A stretch of 17,661 nt of DNA from the NCBI GenBank assembly GCA_050746205.1, contig JBOGKW010000063.1, positions 1 through 17,661 on the forward strand. Direction: 5' to 3'. The position numbers and the translations under genes are program-made. This document shows positions 1 to 8,034 of this stretch, piece by piece. The notes below the pieces were generated by a model, which saw nothing but the letters and a program-made list of their open reading frames with translations, made no database searches and was not told the origin of the DNA. Each line of letters starts with the position of its first letter. Within the stretch, counting starts at the first letter, position 1. Source of the DNA: JAKAUF01 sp050746205. Lineage in GTDB: Bacteria; Acidobacteriota; Terriglobia; Terriglobales; SCQP01.

Positions 1-2327
1 GTGGCCAGCACCACCTTGCCGCGCCGCGCTGACTCGGCCTTCTCCATGAACGGCTCGAGATAGCCGACCGCTGCCTTCATCGCCTCCGCCGACTGCAGCA
101 CTTCGGCCACGATCAGCTCATTGTTGTTGAACAGCCGCCCCACCTCGGCCATGCCGTTCATCAAAGGACCGTTGATGATCTCCAGCGGCGCGGCGCCTTC
201 GGCGCGCTTGCGGTCTAGATCCGCCGTCAGCCCCTCCTTGCTGCCCTCCACGATGTACCGCGCCAGCCGCTCATCCAGCGGCAGTTCCACCCCGCTGGCC
301 GCCCGCTTCCGCGCCCCCCCGTTGCCCCGGAAGTGCGCGGTGATCGCCGCGATGTGGAACTGATTGACGGCGATCTTCTGCTCCCGCGTCTGCCGCCGCC
401 AATCCTCCGGCGCGGCCGCCAGCAGCGCCGCGGCGGGATGCTCGGCCGGAACCTCCCGCGGCGGATAGTTGAACAGCAAATCTTCCGCCAACCGCCGTTC
501 GCTCTCCGGCAGGGAGGCGAAACGCTCGATCTTCTCGCTGTTGACAATGGCCGCATCCAAGCCCGCCTTGGTGCAGTGATACAGGAAGACCGAGTTCACC
601 ACCTCGCGGGCCGCGGGGGGCAGCCCGAAGGAGATGTTGGAGATGCCGAGCACGGTCTTGGCGGCGGGCAAGCCCGCCTTGATCAGGCGCACGCCCTCGA
701 TCGTCTCCACCGCGCCGCCGATGTAGTTCTCATCCCCGGTGGCGCAGGGAAAAACCAAGGGGTCAATCAGCACGTTCTCCAGGCCGACGCCGTATTTCTC
801 CTCCAGCAGTCGCGCCGAACGCTCCGCCACTGCCAGCTTGCGCTCCCGGGTGAAGGCCTGCGCCTGCACCGGATCTTCGTCAATGCACCCCACCACCAGC
901 GCCGCGCCGTAGCGCCGCGCCAGCGGCGCCACCCGGGCGAACTTCTCTTCGCCGTCCTCCAAGTTGATGGAGTTGATCAGGCTCTTGCCTTGGCAGTAGG
1001 TCAGCGCCAACTCCACCGCGCCCGGATCGGTGGTGTCAATCATGATCGGCGCCTTAATTTTGCGGATCAGCTTTTCATAGAATGCGGGCACGTCGGCCAG
1101 TTCGTCGCGGTCGGTGCTTTGCAGGCAAACGTCGGAGATCTGCGCGCCGTTGCGGATCTGCCGGCGGGCGATCTCGCTTGCCTCCTCCCACTGCTCGGCG
1201 GCGATCAGGTTCTTGAACGCCCGCGAGCCGATGACGTTGGTGCGCTCGCCCACCAGCAGCGGGCGGTTGGAATCGTCCGCCTCGACTGCCTCAATGCCGG
1301 AATAAAACGCCCGCCGCGTGGGCAGGGGCGGCCGCCGCGGCGCGTGCCGGGCGGCCATCGCCGCCAGCGCCTGAATATGGTCCGGGGTGGTGCCGCAGCA
1401 GCCGCCAATGATATTCACCCAACCGCGCGCGGCGAAGCGCTCCAATTGGGCGGCAAAGCTCTCCGGCGTCTCCAAATACTGGCCCTCCTCGTTGGGCAGA
1501 CCGGCGTTCGGGTAGCAGGAGATGGCGCGATGCGACAGTTCCGCCAGCGTGCGCAGATGGTCGGTCATGAACTCCGGGCCGGTGGCGCAGTTCAGGCCGA
1601 TCGAAAGCAGGTCGGCGTGCGCCAGGCTGACCCACAGCGCCTCGGCGTTCTGGCCGGCCAGCATCGCGCCCATCGCCTCAATCGTGCCGCTGACCATGAC
1701 CGCCACGCCCCGCCCGGCTGGTAGCCCCAACTCTTGGTTCAGCCGCTCGATGGCCAGCAGCGCGGCCTTGATGTTGCGCGTGTCCTGGCAAGTCTCGACC
1801 AGCAGCAGATCCGCCCCGCCCGCGATCAGCCCCCGCGCCTGCGCGTAAAACGCGTCGCGGAGTTGGGCAAACGTCACGCCGCCGGTGACGGAGATTGCCT
1901 TGGTAGTCGGACCCATCGAGCCGGCGACAAAGCGCGGGCGCCCCGGGCGGAGGTAGGCGTCGGCCGCCGCCCGCGCCAGCGCCGCCGCCCGCTCATTCAG
2001 CTCCGCCGTCTGCTCCGCCAGCCCGTACTCGGCCAGTACCAGCGGCGTGCCGCCGAAGCTGTCGGTTTCGATGATGTCGGCGCCGGCCTCAAGATAGGCG
2101 CAATGGACGTCGCGGACCACGTCCGGCCGCGTCGCCACCAGATATTCGTTGCAGCCCTCGTAGGCGGCCCCGCCAAAGTCCGTGTCCGTGAGTTGGCGCT
2201 GCTGGAGCAGGGTGCCCATCGCCCCGTCCAGCACCAAAATTCGCTCCGCCAGGGCGGCCTCCAGCGCGGCGCGCGCCTGGAGCAGCCGCGCCGCGATGGC
2301 CGCCGCCTGTTCGTTGGAAAAACTCAT
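1..2327 (-). CDS. metH: Cobalamin-dependent methionine synthase (5-methyltetrahydrofolate--homocysteine methyltransferase), partial, C-terminus beyond window
   Basis: Makes methionine by passing the methyl group of 5-methyl-tetrahydrofolate to homocysteine through cobalamin, in the cytoplasm. The frame stays open from ATG 2327 to the window edge, giving 775 residues of a family usually near 1,200. The homocysteine-binding domain comes first (about 15-325): LDGAMGT near its start, then the zinc ligands Cys247 (LNCATGP) and Cys310-Cys311 (GGCCGTTP), the same numbers as I recall for the E. coli enzyme. The pterin-binding domain follows (about 355-620; LVGERTNVIGS at 358-368, then INSINLEDG). The cobalamin cap domain starts near 650 and contains RYIVEGSKEGL from residue 690. 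The last visible residues, GKVVLAT, are where the B12-binding Rossmann domain begins; its DxHxxG motif, the SAM-binding domain and the stop lie outside. No strong Shine-Dalgarno precedes the ATG. A TAAAAT hexamer (minus, 2342-2337) could be a -10 box giving a very short leader, but this is weak. The 139-nt gap upstream is GC-rich, and I see no cobalamin riboswitch in it. Confidence 0.97.
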   Translation of the reverse strand, partial: MSFSNEQAAAIAARLLQARAALEAALAERILVLDGAMGTLLQQRQLTDTDFGGAAYEGCNEYLVATRPDVVRDVHCAYLEAGADIIETDSFGGTPLVLAEYGLAEQTAELNERAAALARAAADAYLRPGRPRFVAGSMGPTTKAISVTGGVTFAQLRDAFYAQARGLIAGGADLLLVETCQDTRNIKAALLAIERLNQELGLPAGRGVAVMVSGTIEAMGAMLAGQNAEALWVSLAHADLLSIGLNCATGPEFMTDHLRTLAELSHRAISCYPNAGLPNEEGQYLETPESFAAQLERFAARGWVNIIGGCCGTTPDHIQALAAMAARHAPRRPPLPTRRAFYSGIEAVEADDSNRPLLVGERTNVIGSRAFKNLIAAEQWEEASEIARRQIRNGAQISDVCLQSTDRDELADVPAFYEKLIRKIKAPIMIDTTDPGAVELALTYCQGKSLINSINLEDGEEKFARVAPLARRYGAALVVGCIDEDPVQAQAFTRERKLAVAERSARLLEEKYGVGLENVLIDPLVFPCATGDENYIGGAVETIEGVRLIKAGLPAAKTVLGISNISFGLPPAAREVVNSVFLYHCTKAGLDAAIVNSEKIERFASLPESERRLAEDLLFNYPPREVPAEHPAAALLAAAPEDWRRQTREQKIAVNQFHIAAITAHFRGNGGARKRAASGVELPLDERLARYIVEGSKEGLTADLDRKRAEGAAPLEIINGPLMNGMAEVGRLFNNNELIVAEVLQSAEAMKAAVGYLEPFMEKAESARRGKVVLA

Positions 2328-2466
2328 CCAGCATTGATTTTAACCGCCGGGCCCTGGGTGCTTGTGGAAAACGCCGCGGGAGGGGCACCGGCGGAGTTGG
2401 CGCCGGCCGGCCCCGGCCGCCGCGCACGGCCCGGGCCAGTCCCTCGGGCGCGGCGCCGGGCCGGCG

Positions 2467-3315
2467 CTAGTGGCCGAAGATCTTGCGGTGAATGTCCTGC
2501 CAGAACTCGGCTTCCAGGTTGAAGATCGCCGTGCCGCCCAGGTCCCAGGCGATGCGGCTGGAGGTCAACCCCACGCCGCGGTCGCTCTTCGGGTAGTACA
2601 GGTTGGAGGCGACGGCGGCGATGATCGTGCCTGCGGTCGCGGCCGAGGCAAACGTCCAGCCGCCATGGTCGCTCTTGGCGATGAAAACCCGGGTCAACGA
2701 GTACCAAATCCGGGAGGGAATGGAATACCCGTCGCCCAAGGGAAAGTATCGCGGATCCTGGTGCCACCAAACCGGAAACAGATAATCGCCCAGAAAGCTG
2801 GAGTCGTCGGCATCCGCCAACGCCGAGGCATAGCATTTGCCAAAGCCGCCCCAGCCATGCCCGTAGCCGCAAAAGCCCGTGCGGTCGTGCTCGAACAGCG
2901 TCTCCGCCGCGCTCATGGCGAGGCCGTCGTAGTCGTAGACACCTTGCCACATCTCTACGAGCTTCTCGTGCGGCGTCAGCGGCGGGACGTTTTTGATGTA
3001 CTCGACGTTATAGGCAGGAATGATGAAGAAGATGTGCTTGGCCTGGCCGTGCTGCGCGGCGGTTTTGCCCGCCTGCCCCGGCGGTGCCCCGGCTTGCCCC
3101 ACCGCCGCCGCCAGCGCCGGGCGGCGCCACCACCAGGTCCGGACGACCGCTCCGCCCGGTGCCAGCCAGGGCGGCCGAGCGGCGGTTTCGAACAGGGCCG
3201 GCGACCAGCGCAGCCCACCATAGCGGCTCACGCCGCTGTGCGCCCACGCGGGCGTCGCCAGTGCCGCCAATAGCACCCCGGCCAGCACGACGGCATACGT
3301 TTGTGTCCTTTGCAC
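2467..3315 (-). CDS. Conserved secreted protein of unknown function (Acidobacteria-type family)
   Basis: 282 codons from a GTG start. The N-terminus is a clear Sec signal peptide: a short basic stretch, a hydrophobic core (AVVLAGVLLAALA, about residues 8-20) and a TPAWA-H cleavage site near residue 25. A Pro/Ala/Trp-rich linker (about 45-90) leads to a conserved-looking module (about 93-282) with IIPAYNVEYIKNVPPLTPHEK, FPVWWHQDPRYF, SRIWYSLTRVF, NLYYPKSDRG and a final EFWQDIHRKIF. From memory this pattern (PxY near the start, HQDxRYF, YYP, EFWPDI at the end) recurs in uncharacterised exported proteins of Acidobacteriota; no function is known to me. Short alternating hydrophobic segments would suit a small outer-membrane protein, but that is speculation. 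No ATG lies in frame near the start. GTG 3315 is chosen because the signal peptide begins at once after it, although no good Shine-Dalgarno is visible. The gene is divergent from the methyltransferase and same-stranded with metH, 139 nt upstream of it. Confidence 0.8.
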   Translation of the reverse strand: MQRTQTYAVVLAGVLLAALATPAWAHSGVSRYGGLRWSPALFETAARPPWLAPGGAVVRTWWWRRPALAAAVGQAGAPPGQAGKTAAQHGQAKHIFFIIPAYNVEYIKNVPPLTPHEKLVEMWQGVYDYDGLAMSAAETLFEHDRTGFCGYGHGWGGFGKCYASALADADDSSFLGDYLFPVWWHQDPRYFPLGDGYSIPSRIWYSLTRVFIAKSDHGGWTFASAATAGTIIAAVASNLYYPKSDRGVGLTSSRIAWDLGGTAIFNLEAEFWQDIHRKIFGH

Positions 3316-3481
3316 CGGCCGGTCACCAACGCTCCATCTTCTCCCTTCGAATGCGCCGTCGCAAGCGCGAGAGGCCTAGCGCCCGCGGCACGGCGGCGAG
3401 CTGCCGTCCAACGGGGGAGAGGCGGCCCGTGCCCCCCGCGGTGCCGGGCCGTTTCCATTCCGGGCGCCGCCTGCCCAACAG

Positions 3482-3495
3482 ATCACAATGGTGAT
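3482..3495. promoter_or_regulatory. Small inverted repeat ATCAC-aatg-GTGAT in the methyltransferase leader
   Basis: A perfect 5-bp inverted repeat with a 4-nt spacer ends 10 nt before the GGAGG ribosome-binding site (3506-3510) of the methyltransferase gene at 3520. It lies in the 204-bp gap between two divergent genes, so it could be an operator or a small hairpin. A repeat of this size occurs by chance fairly often. Confidence 0.25.
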
Positions 3496-3519
3496 ATGTT
3501 GGGGCGGAGGTTTCCCATC

Positions 3520-4605
3520 ATGGCTACTTCTGTGACTTCCAGCGCCGGCCCCGACCCCGGCGCGATGATGAATTTTGCCCACCGCGTGGTGGGCGATCTG
3601 GCGGCGGCGATCGCCGGCCCATTGCTCTATATCGGTGATCGCTTTGGACTCTTCCGCCTCCTAGCGGATCAGGGCCCCATGGCGGTGCAAACATTGGCCG
3701 AGAAAACCGGCTTGAATGAGCGCTATCTCCGCGAGTGGAGTTCGGCCATGGTCGCGGCCGATTATCTGCGCTACGACCCCCAGCAGCGTACCCTGGCCCT
3801 GCCCGCGGAACACGCAGCGGTGCTGGCGAACGAGGACAGCCCGCTATTCGTCGGCGGCATGAGCCAGATGCTTCCGGACCATTACCGCCTGCTGCCGCAA
3901 ATCATGCATGCGTTCCAACACGGCGGCGGCGTGCCCTACGACCAGTATTCGTCCGACGTCTTCGAAGGCACCGAGCGCCTGTTCGGCCCCGGGTACCGCA
4001 ACTTCCTGGCGCGGCAATGGCTGCCGGCCATGCCCGGCGTGGCGGAGCGCCTGGCCGCCGGAGGCCTAGCCGGCGATGTCGGCTGCGGTCGCGGCCGGGC
4101 CCTGCTGGCGCTGGCCGAGGCGTTTCCAGCGGCGCGACTGGTCGGCTGGGATAACTATGCACCCAACATCGCCTACGCCAACGAGCGGGCGCGGCAGGCC
4201 GGGTGCGGCGACCGGCTGCGGTTTGAAGTGCTCGCGTCCAGCGACCTGCCGCAGGATCGGCAGTTCGACCTGATCATGACCTGTGATTGCCTGCACGACA
4301 TGGTCTCGCCGGAGGCCTGCGCCCAGTCTATCCACGGCGCTCTGAAGGAAGACGGCGTCTGGTTCTGCATTGAACCCAAAATGGCCGACCGGCTGGAGGA
4401 CAATATCAGCCCGATCGGCAAATTGTTCTACTCCGTCAGCACGCTCCAGTGCATGACCTGCTCCTTGGCCCACGGCGGCAGCGGCTACGGCACGGGCATG
4501 GGCGCCGCCAACGTGGAGCGCGTGGCGCGATTAGCGGGGTTTAGCGAGTTCCGCAAGCTGCCCATCGACCACCCGCTCAACCAGTTTTTCGCGATCCACG
4601 CCTAG
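3520..4605 (+). CDS. Class I SAM-dependent methyltransferase with N-terminal winged-helix domain
   Basis: 361 residues. A winged-helix-like N-terminal domain comes first (about 12-95): the segment from LLYIGDRFGLFRLLADQGP to LAEKTGLNERYLREWSSAMV is the dimerisation/substrate module seen in O-methyltransferase-like and Rv2258c-like enzymes. The Rossmann methyltransferase domain follows, with the SAM motif GDVGCGRG (Asp186 to Gly192), the acidic residue that would bind the ribose hydroxyls (Asp211 in VGWDNY), FDLIMTCDCLHDM as the post-motif region, and WFCIEPKM as motif III. A Cys-containing stretch (STLQCMTCSLAHGGSGYGTG) resembles related 'methyltransferase domain-containing' proteins. The substrate cannot be predicted. 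The frame is open from 3301, but ATG 3520 is preferred because GGAGG (3506-3510) sits 9 nt upstream and similarity begins just after it; ATG 3496 is an alternative. It stands alone: divergent from the secreted protein upstream, convergent with the tRNA downstream. Confidence 0.9.
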   Translation: MATSVTSSAGPDPGAMMNFAHRVVGDLAAAIAGPLLYIGDRFGLFRLLADQGPMAVQTLAEKTGLNERYLREWSSAMVAADYLRYDPQQRTLALPAEHAAVLANEDSPLFVGGMSQMLPDHYRLLPQIMHAFQHGGGVPYDQYSSDVFEGTERLFGPGYRNFLARQWLPAMPGVAERLAAGGLAGDVGCGRGRALLALAEAFPAARLVGWDNYAPNIAYANERARQAGCGDRLRFEVLASSDLPQDRQFDLIMTCDCLHDMVSPEACAQSIHGALKEDGVWFCIEPKMADRLEDNISPIGKLFYSVSTLQCMTCSLAHGGSGYGTGMGAANVERVARLAGFSEFRKLPIDHPLNQFFAIHA

Positions 4606-4619
4606 GCGCGATACCGCTC

Positions 4620-4642
4620 GGGCCGGCGGCAAATGCCGGCCC
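4620..4642. terminator. GC-rich stem-loop between convergent methyltransferase gene and tRNA-Leu
   Basis: GGGCCGGC (4620-4627), a 7-nt loop and GCCGGCCC (4635-4642) form a perfect 8-bp stem 15 nt after the methyltransferase stop codon. It lies between two convergent transcription units, where a bidirectional terminator would be expected. No T-run follows on either strand, so it is not a textbook intrinsic terminator. Confidence 0.4.
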
Positions 4643-4721
4643 AAGCCCGGACGAACCGTCCGACCTCGGAGCCGGCCGCGACACCCGCGCGGAGACGGGG
4701 TGATAGGCGCGTGGCTGTGTG

Positions 4722-4808
4722 TGGTGCGAGAGGGGGGATTTGAACCCCCACGCCCTTGCGGGCACTGGATCCTAAGTCCAGGGCGTCTGCCAGTTCCGCC
4801 ACTCTCGC
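4722..4808 (-). tRNA. tRNA-Leu (anticodon UAG), CCA encoded
   Basis: Read on the minus strand. The acceptor stem GCGAGAG (from 4808) pairs with CTCTCGC, followed by discriminator A (4725) and an encoded CCA (4724-4722). The anticodon arm is CTGGA-CTTAGGA-TCCAG, so the loop gives anticodon TAG, which reads CUN leucine codons. The long variable arm (TGCCCGCAAGGGCGT) is the class II feature of tRNA-Leu. The T arm GGGGG-TTCAAAT-CCCCC is perfect. The length of 87 nt with CCA fits. It lies downstream of the recombinase remnant on the same strand and converges with the methyltransferase gene. Confidence 0.97.
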
Positions 4809-4922
4809 AAATCCGTCTAAAGCATTACTGTACAACGGCTTGGCCGCGCTTTGCCGGAACCGCCGCCGCGGCCTCGAAACCGCCGGTGGCCGTTCTGGTG
4901 GCCGTTTGCACGCCGGATTGCC

Positions 4923-5111
4923 CCAGCCGTCCAGCAGCCGTACCACGTCCAGTTTATGCTCGGGCCCCAGGTCGGCGTAGCGGCAGGTCACCTGGATGGA
5001 CTTGTGCCCCAGGAACTCCTGCACGTCCCGGAGCGGGGCGCCGGCCATCACCAGCCGGCTAGCGAAGCGGTGCCGCTTGCGGTGCCAGGTGTTTCGCCGG
5101 CCCGCCCGGTC
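4923..5111 (-). pseudogene. Tyrosine recombinase (phage-type integrase), C-terminal remnant
   Basis: Only the last ~60 residues of a site-specific recombinase can be read. The frame carries DRAGRRNTWHRKRHRFASRL, then LRDVQEFLGHKSIQVTCRYA and EHKLDVVRLLDGW. Three catalytic positions survive with family-like spacing: HxxR (His codon at 5084-5082), the His of LGHKS 23 residues after that Arg, and the nucleophile Tyr of RYADL nine residues later. The residues inside HxxR are unusual: HRKR where most relatives have HDLR. The N-terminal DNA-binding domain and the box I arginine are missing; the 90 bp upstream shows nothing similar and iolB begins there. The frame has no stop of its own before it runs into the 5' end of the tRNA-Leu gene. 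It is therefore a decayed leftover, probably of an island or prophage that used a nearby site. Confidence 0.8.
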
Positions 5112-5204
5112 GGCGTGCGCTGCGGCTGACAGCCCCACCGTGGCCCCGCGGGCGCGGGCGGGACGGCGCCTTGGCGGGCCAGCGGCGCACGCGATTCGGG
5201 GTCC

Positions 5205-6047
5205 TTAGCGATGCACCACCGGCAGGCGGGGGTCGGCGGGCGGCCATTGCCGCAGGTGGGCGTACCGGGGATCGTCGCTGGCGGCCATGGAGCGGGCCGA
5301 GCCCGCGAGCACGTTCAGATAGTAGGAGTCGTAGCCAAACGCCGTGACCACCGGATGGTAGCCGTCGCGGATCAGAATCAGATCGCCATCGCCGGCCCGC
5401 AGGGTTTGATCATGGCCCTGGTAATCGTAAAGGCGCTGCAGTGCGTATCCGTCCGGATGGCTGAGGCGATAGTAGTAGACCTCATCCAGATCCACCTCGC
5501 TCGGCGGGCTGTGCACGTCGTGCTTGTGCGGAGGATAGCTGGACCAGTTCCCGCTAGGCGCATACACCTCACAAACCATCAGGCGGTCGGCGGGAAACGA
5601 CGGGGGTAGAAGATCCAAAATTTGGCGGGTGGCATTACCGCCGCCCCGGATTTCGCAGCCGACATCCTCGGGTCGGATCAGCCGCGGGGCCAAGCCGGAG
5701 GCGCTCGAGGGCGCCTGCGCCAGCGCGAACTCGCCGCTGGTCAATGCGGTGATCTCGAACGCCGTGCCGGGCGGAAGATATGCGGCGTGGGGATAGCCGG
5801 CGAAGACATGGGCGCGGCCCCCCAGTTCCCGCGGGCCGGCGCCGAAATCCAGCGTGAAGCGGCCGCCGAGAATCACAAACACCGCCTCTTGATCCCGCGT
5901 TTGGTCCTGCCAGCTTTGCCCGGCGACCAGGCGGCGGACTTCGAAATCCAGCGTCTGCCAGCCCGCTTGCTCGCGGCGCACCGCCACCAGCACGCCGGAC
6001 TTGTCCGCCGGCAGCGGGGTCGAGGGGATCAATACGGCGGCGGCCAT
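5205..6047 (-). CDS. iolB: 5-deoxy-glucuronate isomerase
   Basis: 280 residues of the KduI/IolB double-cupin family. In myo-inositol breakdown it converts 5-deoxy-D-glucuronate, the product of IolD, to 5-dehydro-2-deoxy-D-gluconate, the substrate of IolC. The first cupin spans about 20-140 (EAVFVILGGRFTLDFG). The second carries the family signature VCEVYAPSGNWSSYPPHKHD. Likely metal ligands are His174 and His176 of that motif, an acidic residue in the following SEVDLDEVYYYR (Glu184 or Glu189) and His231 of DGYHPVV. The open frame extends to 6119, but ATG 6047 is chosen because TAGGAA (6057-6052) lies 4 nt upstream and the family N-terminus begins there. That Shine-Dalgarno overlaps the TAG stop of iolD, with 7 nt between the genes, so translation is probably coupled. 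Last gene of the receptor-iolD-iolB operon. Confidence 0.94.
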   Translation of the reverse strand: MAAAVLIPSTPLPADKSGVLVAVRREQAGWQTLDFEVRRLVAGQSWQDQTRDQEAVFVILGGRFTLDFGAGPRELGGRAHVFAGYPHAAYLPPGTAFEITALTSGEFALAQAPSSASGLAPRLIRPEDVGCEIRGGGNATRQILDLLPPSFPADRLMVCEVYAPSGNWSSYPPHKHDVHSPPSEVDLDEVYYYRLSHPDGYALQRLYDYQGHDQTLRAGDGDLILIRDGYHPVVTAFGYDSYYLNVLAGSARSMAASDDPRYAHLRQWPPADPRLPVVHR

Positions 6048-6054
6048 CGCGTTC

Positions 6055-7974
6055 CTAAGGTTTCGCCGCCCCCGAAACCGCCCTTGGGGCGGCGGCGGGG
6101 GGCTCTGGTCCCGCGGCATCTAGATACGGGCGCTCCTCGGCGCGTTTGGCGGCATAGGCGGGATAGACCGCCTGCGCGCTAACCGTTTCCGCCACCTCCG
6201 CGATGGGCACATCCCACCAGCTTTCGTAGCCACCCACCCGAACCTCCAGCGCCGTCTCCACTACGATCACCATCGGGCCGCTCGCGCCGCGCGCCGTGGC
6301 CAGTGCCTGCTCGAGTTCCTCGTACGTGCCGGCACGCACCGCCCGCACGCCCAGGCTGGCGGCGTTGGCGGCGAAGTCCACCGCCACCGGCGGTCCCTCC
6401 AGCCGACCGTTTTGCCGTTGGCGATAAAGCGTGGCGAAGCCATCCGCGCCGATGGCTTGGCTGAGGCCGTGGATGCTGGCGTGGCCCTGGTTGTCCAGCA
6501 ACACCACGATGATCTTGATGCCCTCCTGCACCGCCGTGGCCAGCTCCTGCGCCATCATCAGATAGGACCCGTCGCCGACCAGCACATACACCTCGCGCTC
6601 CGGCGCGGCCATCTTGACGCCGATGCCGCCGGCGATCTCATAGCCCATGCAGGAATAGCCGTACTCCAGGTGGTAGCCGCCGGCATCGCGCGTGCGCCAG
6701 AGTTTGTGCAGGTCGCCGGGCAAACTGCCGGCGGCGCACACGACAACGTCCCGCGCCTGGGCGCTGGCGTTGACCGCGCCAATGACCTCGCCCTGGCTGA
6801 GCGGCGGGCCATGGCGCAGGGCATAGATGCGGCTCACCTCCCGATCCCACTCCTTTTGCCACTGCGCCGCGCGGGCGCGATATTCCATCGTCACTTGCCA
6901 GCCTGCCAACGCGGCGCCCAACTCCTCCAGCGCCACCCGGGCGTCGGCAACCACCGGTACGGCGGCGTGCTTGTAGGCGTCGAACTCCGCCACATTGATA
7001 TTGACGAAGCCGACGGCCGGGTTTTGAAACGCCGTCTTGGATTGGGTGGTGAAGTCGGTATAGCGGGTGCCGATGCCGATGACCAGATCCGCCTCCCGCG
7101 CCAAAATGTTCGCCCCCGGAGTGCCGGTGACGCCCATCGCGCCTAGCGCCCCGGGATGATCAAAGGGCAGCGCCCCCTTGCCGGCTTGCGTTTCCGCCAC
7201 CGGAATGCCCGTGCGGCGGCTGAACTCGGCCAGGGCGGCGCCGGCGTCGGAATAACGCACCCCGCCGCCGGCGACGATCAGCGGCTGGCGCGCGCTGCGG
7301 ATGGCGGCGGCGGCGCGGCGCAGCGCCTCGGCATCGCCCCGCGGCCTCGGCACGGTCCAGACACGCCGGGCAAACAGCTCGGCGGGATAATCGTAGGCCT
7401 CCGCCTGCACATCCTGCGGCAACGCCAGCGTGACCGCGCCGGTCTCGGCCGGCGACGTCAGCACCCGCATCGCCTCCGGCAGGGCCGTGATCAGCTGCTC
7501 CGCCCGCTGGATGCGGTCCCAGTAGCGTGACACGGGGCGAAAACAATCGTTGACCGAGACCTCCTGCGTCGACGGCAGCTCCAGCTGTTGCAGCACCGGC
7601 GCCACCCGGCGGCTGGCGAACAGGTCGCCGGGCAGCAGCAGAACCGGCAGGCGGTTGATGGTCGCCAGGGCGGCGCCGGTCAGCATGTTCGTCGCCCCCG
7701 GTCCGATCGAGCTGGTGCAGGCGAAGCAACGCAACCGCTGGCTCTGCTTGGCGAACGCCACCGCCGTGTGCACCATCGCCTGCTCGTTGCGCGCCAGGTA
7801 ATAGGGAAACTCCGGGGTTTGATGCAGCGCCTGGCCCAGGCCGGCCACGTTGCCGTGGCCGAAGATGCCGAAGCAGCCCGCGAAGAATGGCTGCTCCCGC
7901 CCGTCCCGCGCCGCCCATTGCCGGCGGAGAAACGCCACCAGCGCCTGCGCGGCCGTCAGCCGTTTGGTGCTCAT
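6055..7974 (-). CDS. iolD: 3D-(3,5/4)-trihydroxycyclohexane-1,2-dione acylhydrolase (thiamine-diphosphate enzyme)
   Basis: 639 residues. It hydrolytically opens the inositol-derived trione ring to 5-deoxy-glucuronate. The three-domain ThDP fold is visible. The N-terminal Pyr domain has catalytic Glu64 in YLARNEQAMVH and the SSIGPGATNM loop. The central domain (about 200-330) has IVAGGGVRYSDAG and KTAFQNPAVGFVNINV. The C-terminal PP domain has the cofactor motif GDGS (Gly467-Asp468-Gly469) and the matching LLDNQGH (Asn495), 27 residues from Asp468 as the GDG-N motif requires. FFAGCFGIFGHGNVAGLGQAL near the N-terminus and VPIAEVAE near the end are typical of IolD rather than acetolactate synthase. 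A Pro/Ala-rich tail (about 610-639) is an extra. ATG 7974 is preferred to an in-frame TTG at 7980. It follows the receptor gene by 60 nt, with a hairpin in between, and precedes iolB by 7 nt. Confidence 0.95.
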   Translation of the reverse strand: MSTKRLTAAQALVAFLRRQWAARDGREQPFFAGCFGIFGHGNVAGLGQALHQTPEFPYYLARNEQAMVHTAVAFAKQSQRLRCFACTSSIGPGATNMLTGAALATINRLPVLLLPGDLFASRRVAPVLQQLELPSTQEVSVNDCFRPVSRYWDRIQRAEQLITALPEAMRVLTSPAETGAVTLALPQDVQAEAYDYPAELFARRVWTVPRPRGDAEALRRAAAAIRSARQPLIVAGGGVRYSDAGAALAEFSRRTGIPVAETQAGKGALPFDHPGALGAMGVTGTPGANILAREADLVIGIGTRYTDFTTQSKTAFQNPAVGFVNINVAEFDAYKHAAVPVVADARVALEELGAALAGWQVTMEYRARAAQWQKEWDREVSRIYALRHGPPLSQGEVIGAVNASAQARDVVVCAAGSLPGDLHKLWRTRDAGGYHLEYGYSCMGYEIAGGIGVKMAAPEREVYVLVGDGSYLMMAQELATAVQEGIKIIVVLLDNQGHASIHGLSQAIGADGFATLYRQRQNGRLEGPPVAVDFAANAASLGVRAVRAGTYEELEQALATARGASGPMVIVVETALEVRVGGYESWWDVPIAEVAETVSAQAVYPAYAAKRAEERPYLDAAGPEPPAAAPRAVSGAAKP

Positions 7975-7989
7975 GAGCAACTCGGATGG

Positions 7990-8026
7990 CCGCCGCCGCC
8001 CCCGCAGTTGGCGGAAGCGGCGGCGG
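7990..8026. promoter_or_regulatory. Stem-loop between receptor gene and iolD
   Basis: CCGCCGCCGC (7990-7999) and GCGGCGGCGG (8017-8026) form a perfect 10-bp stem with a 17-nt loop inside the 60-nt gap of the receptor-iolD-iolB operon. No T-run follows, so it is less likely a full terminator than an attenuator or an mRNA-processing/stability hairpin that lets receptor and enzyme levels differ. Confidence 0.4.
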
Positions 8027-8034
8027 GTTGGCGG

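Noticed and set aside
333..1724. 463-codon open frame on the plus strand
   Set aside because: Antisense to metH, whose domains and zinc ligands are unmistakable. The translation is Arg/Gly/His-rich without any domain; long antisense frames are expected at this GC content.
2328..2466. Cobalamin or SAM/SAH riboswitch before metH
   Set aside because: Looked for because metH is a frequent target. The 139 nt are GC-rich palindromic sequence without a B12-box or SAH-riboswitch core that I can recognise.
4722..4745. Attachment-site duplication of the tRNA-Leu 3' end
   Set aside because: I found no second copy of this sequence in the window, so no att pair can be claimed.
4602..5138. 178-residue protein reading through the integrase remnant and the tRNA
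   Set aside because: The part after about 4923 translates the tRNA-Leu gene and its flanks, a common annotation artefact. Only the recombinase-like segment was kept, as a pseudogene.
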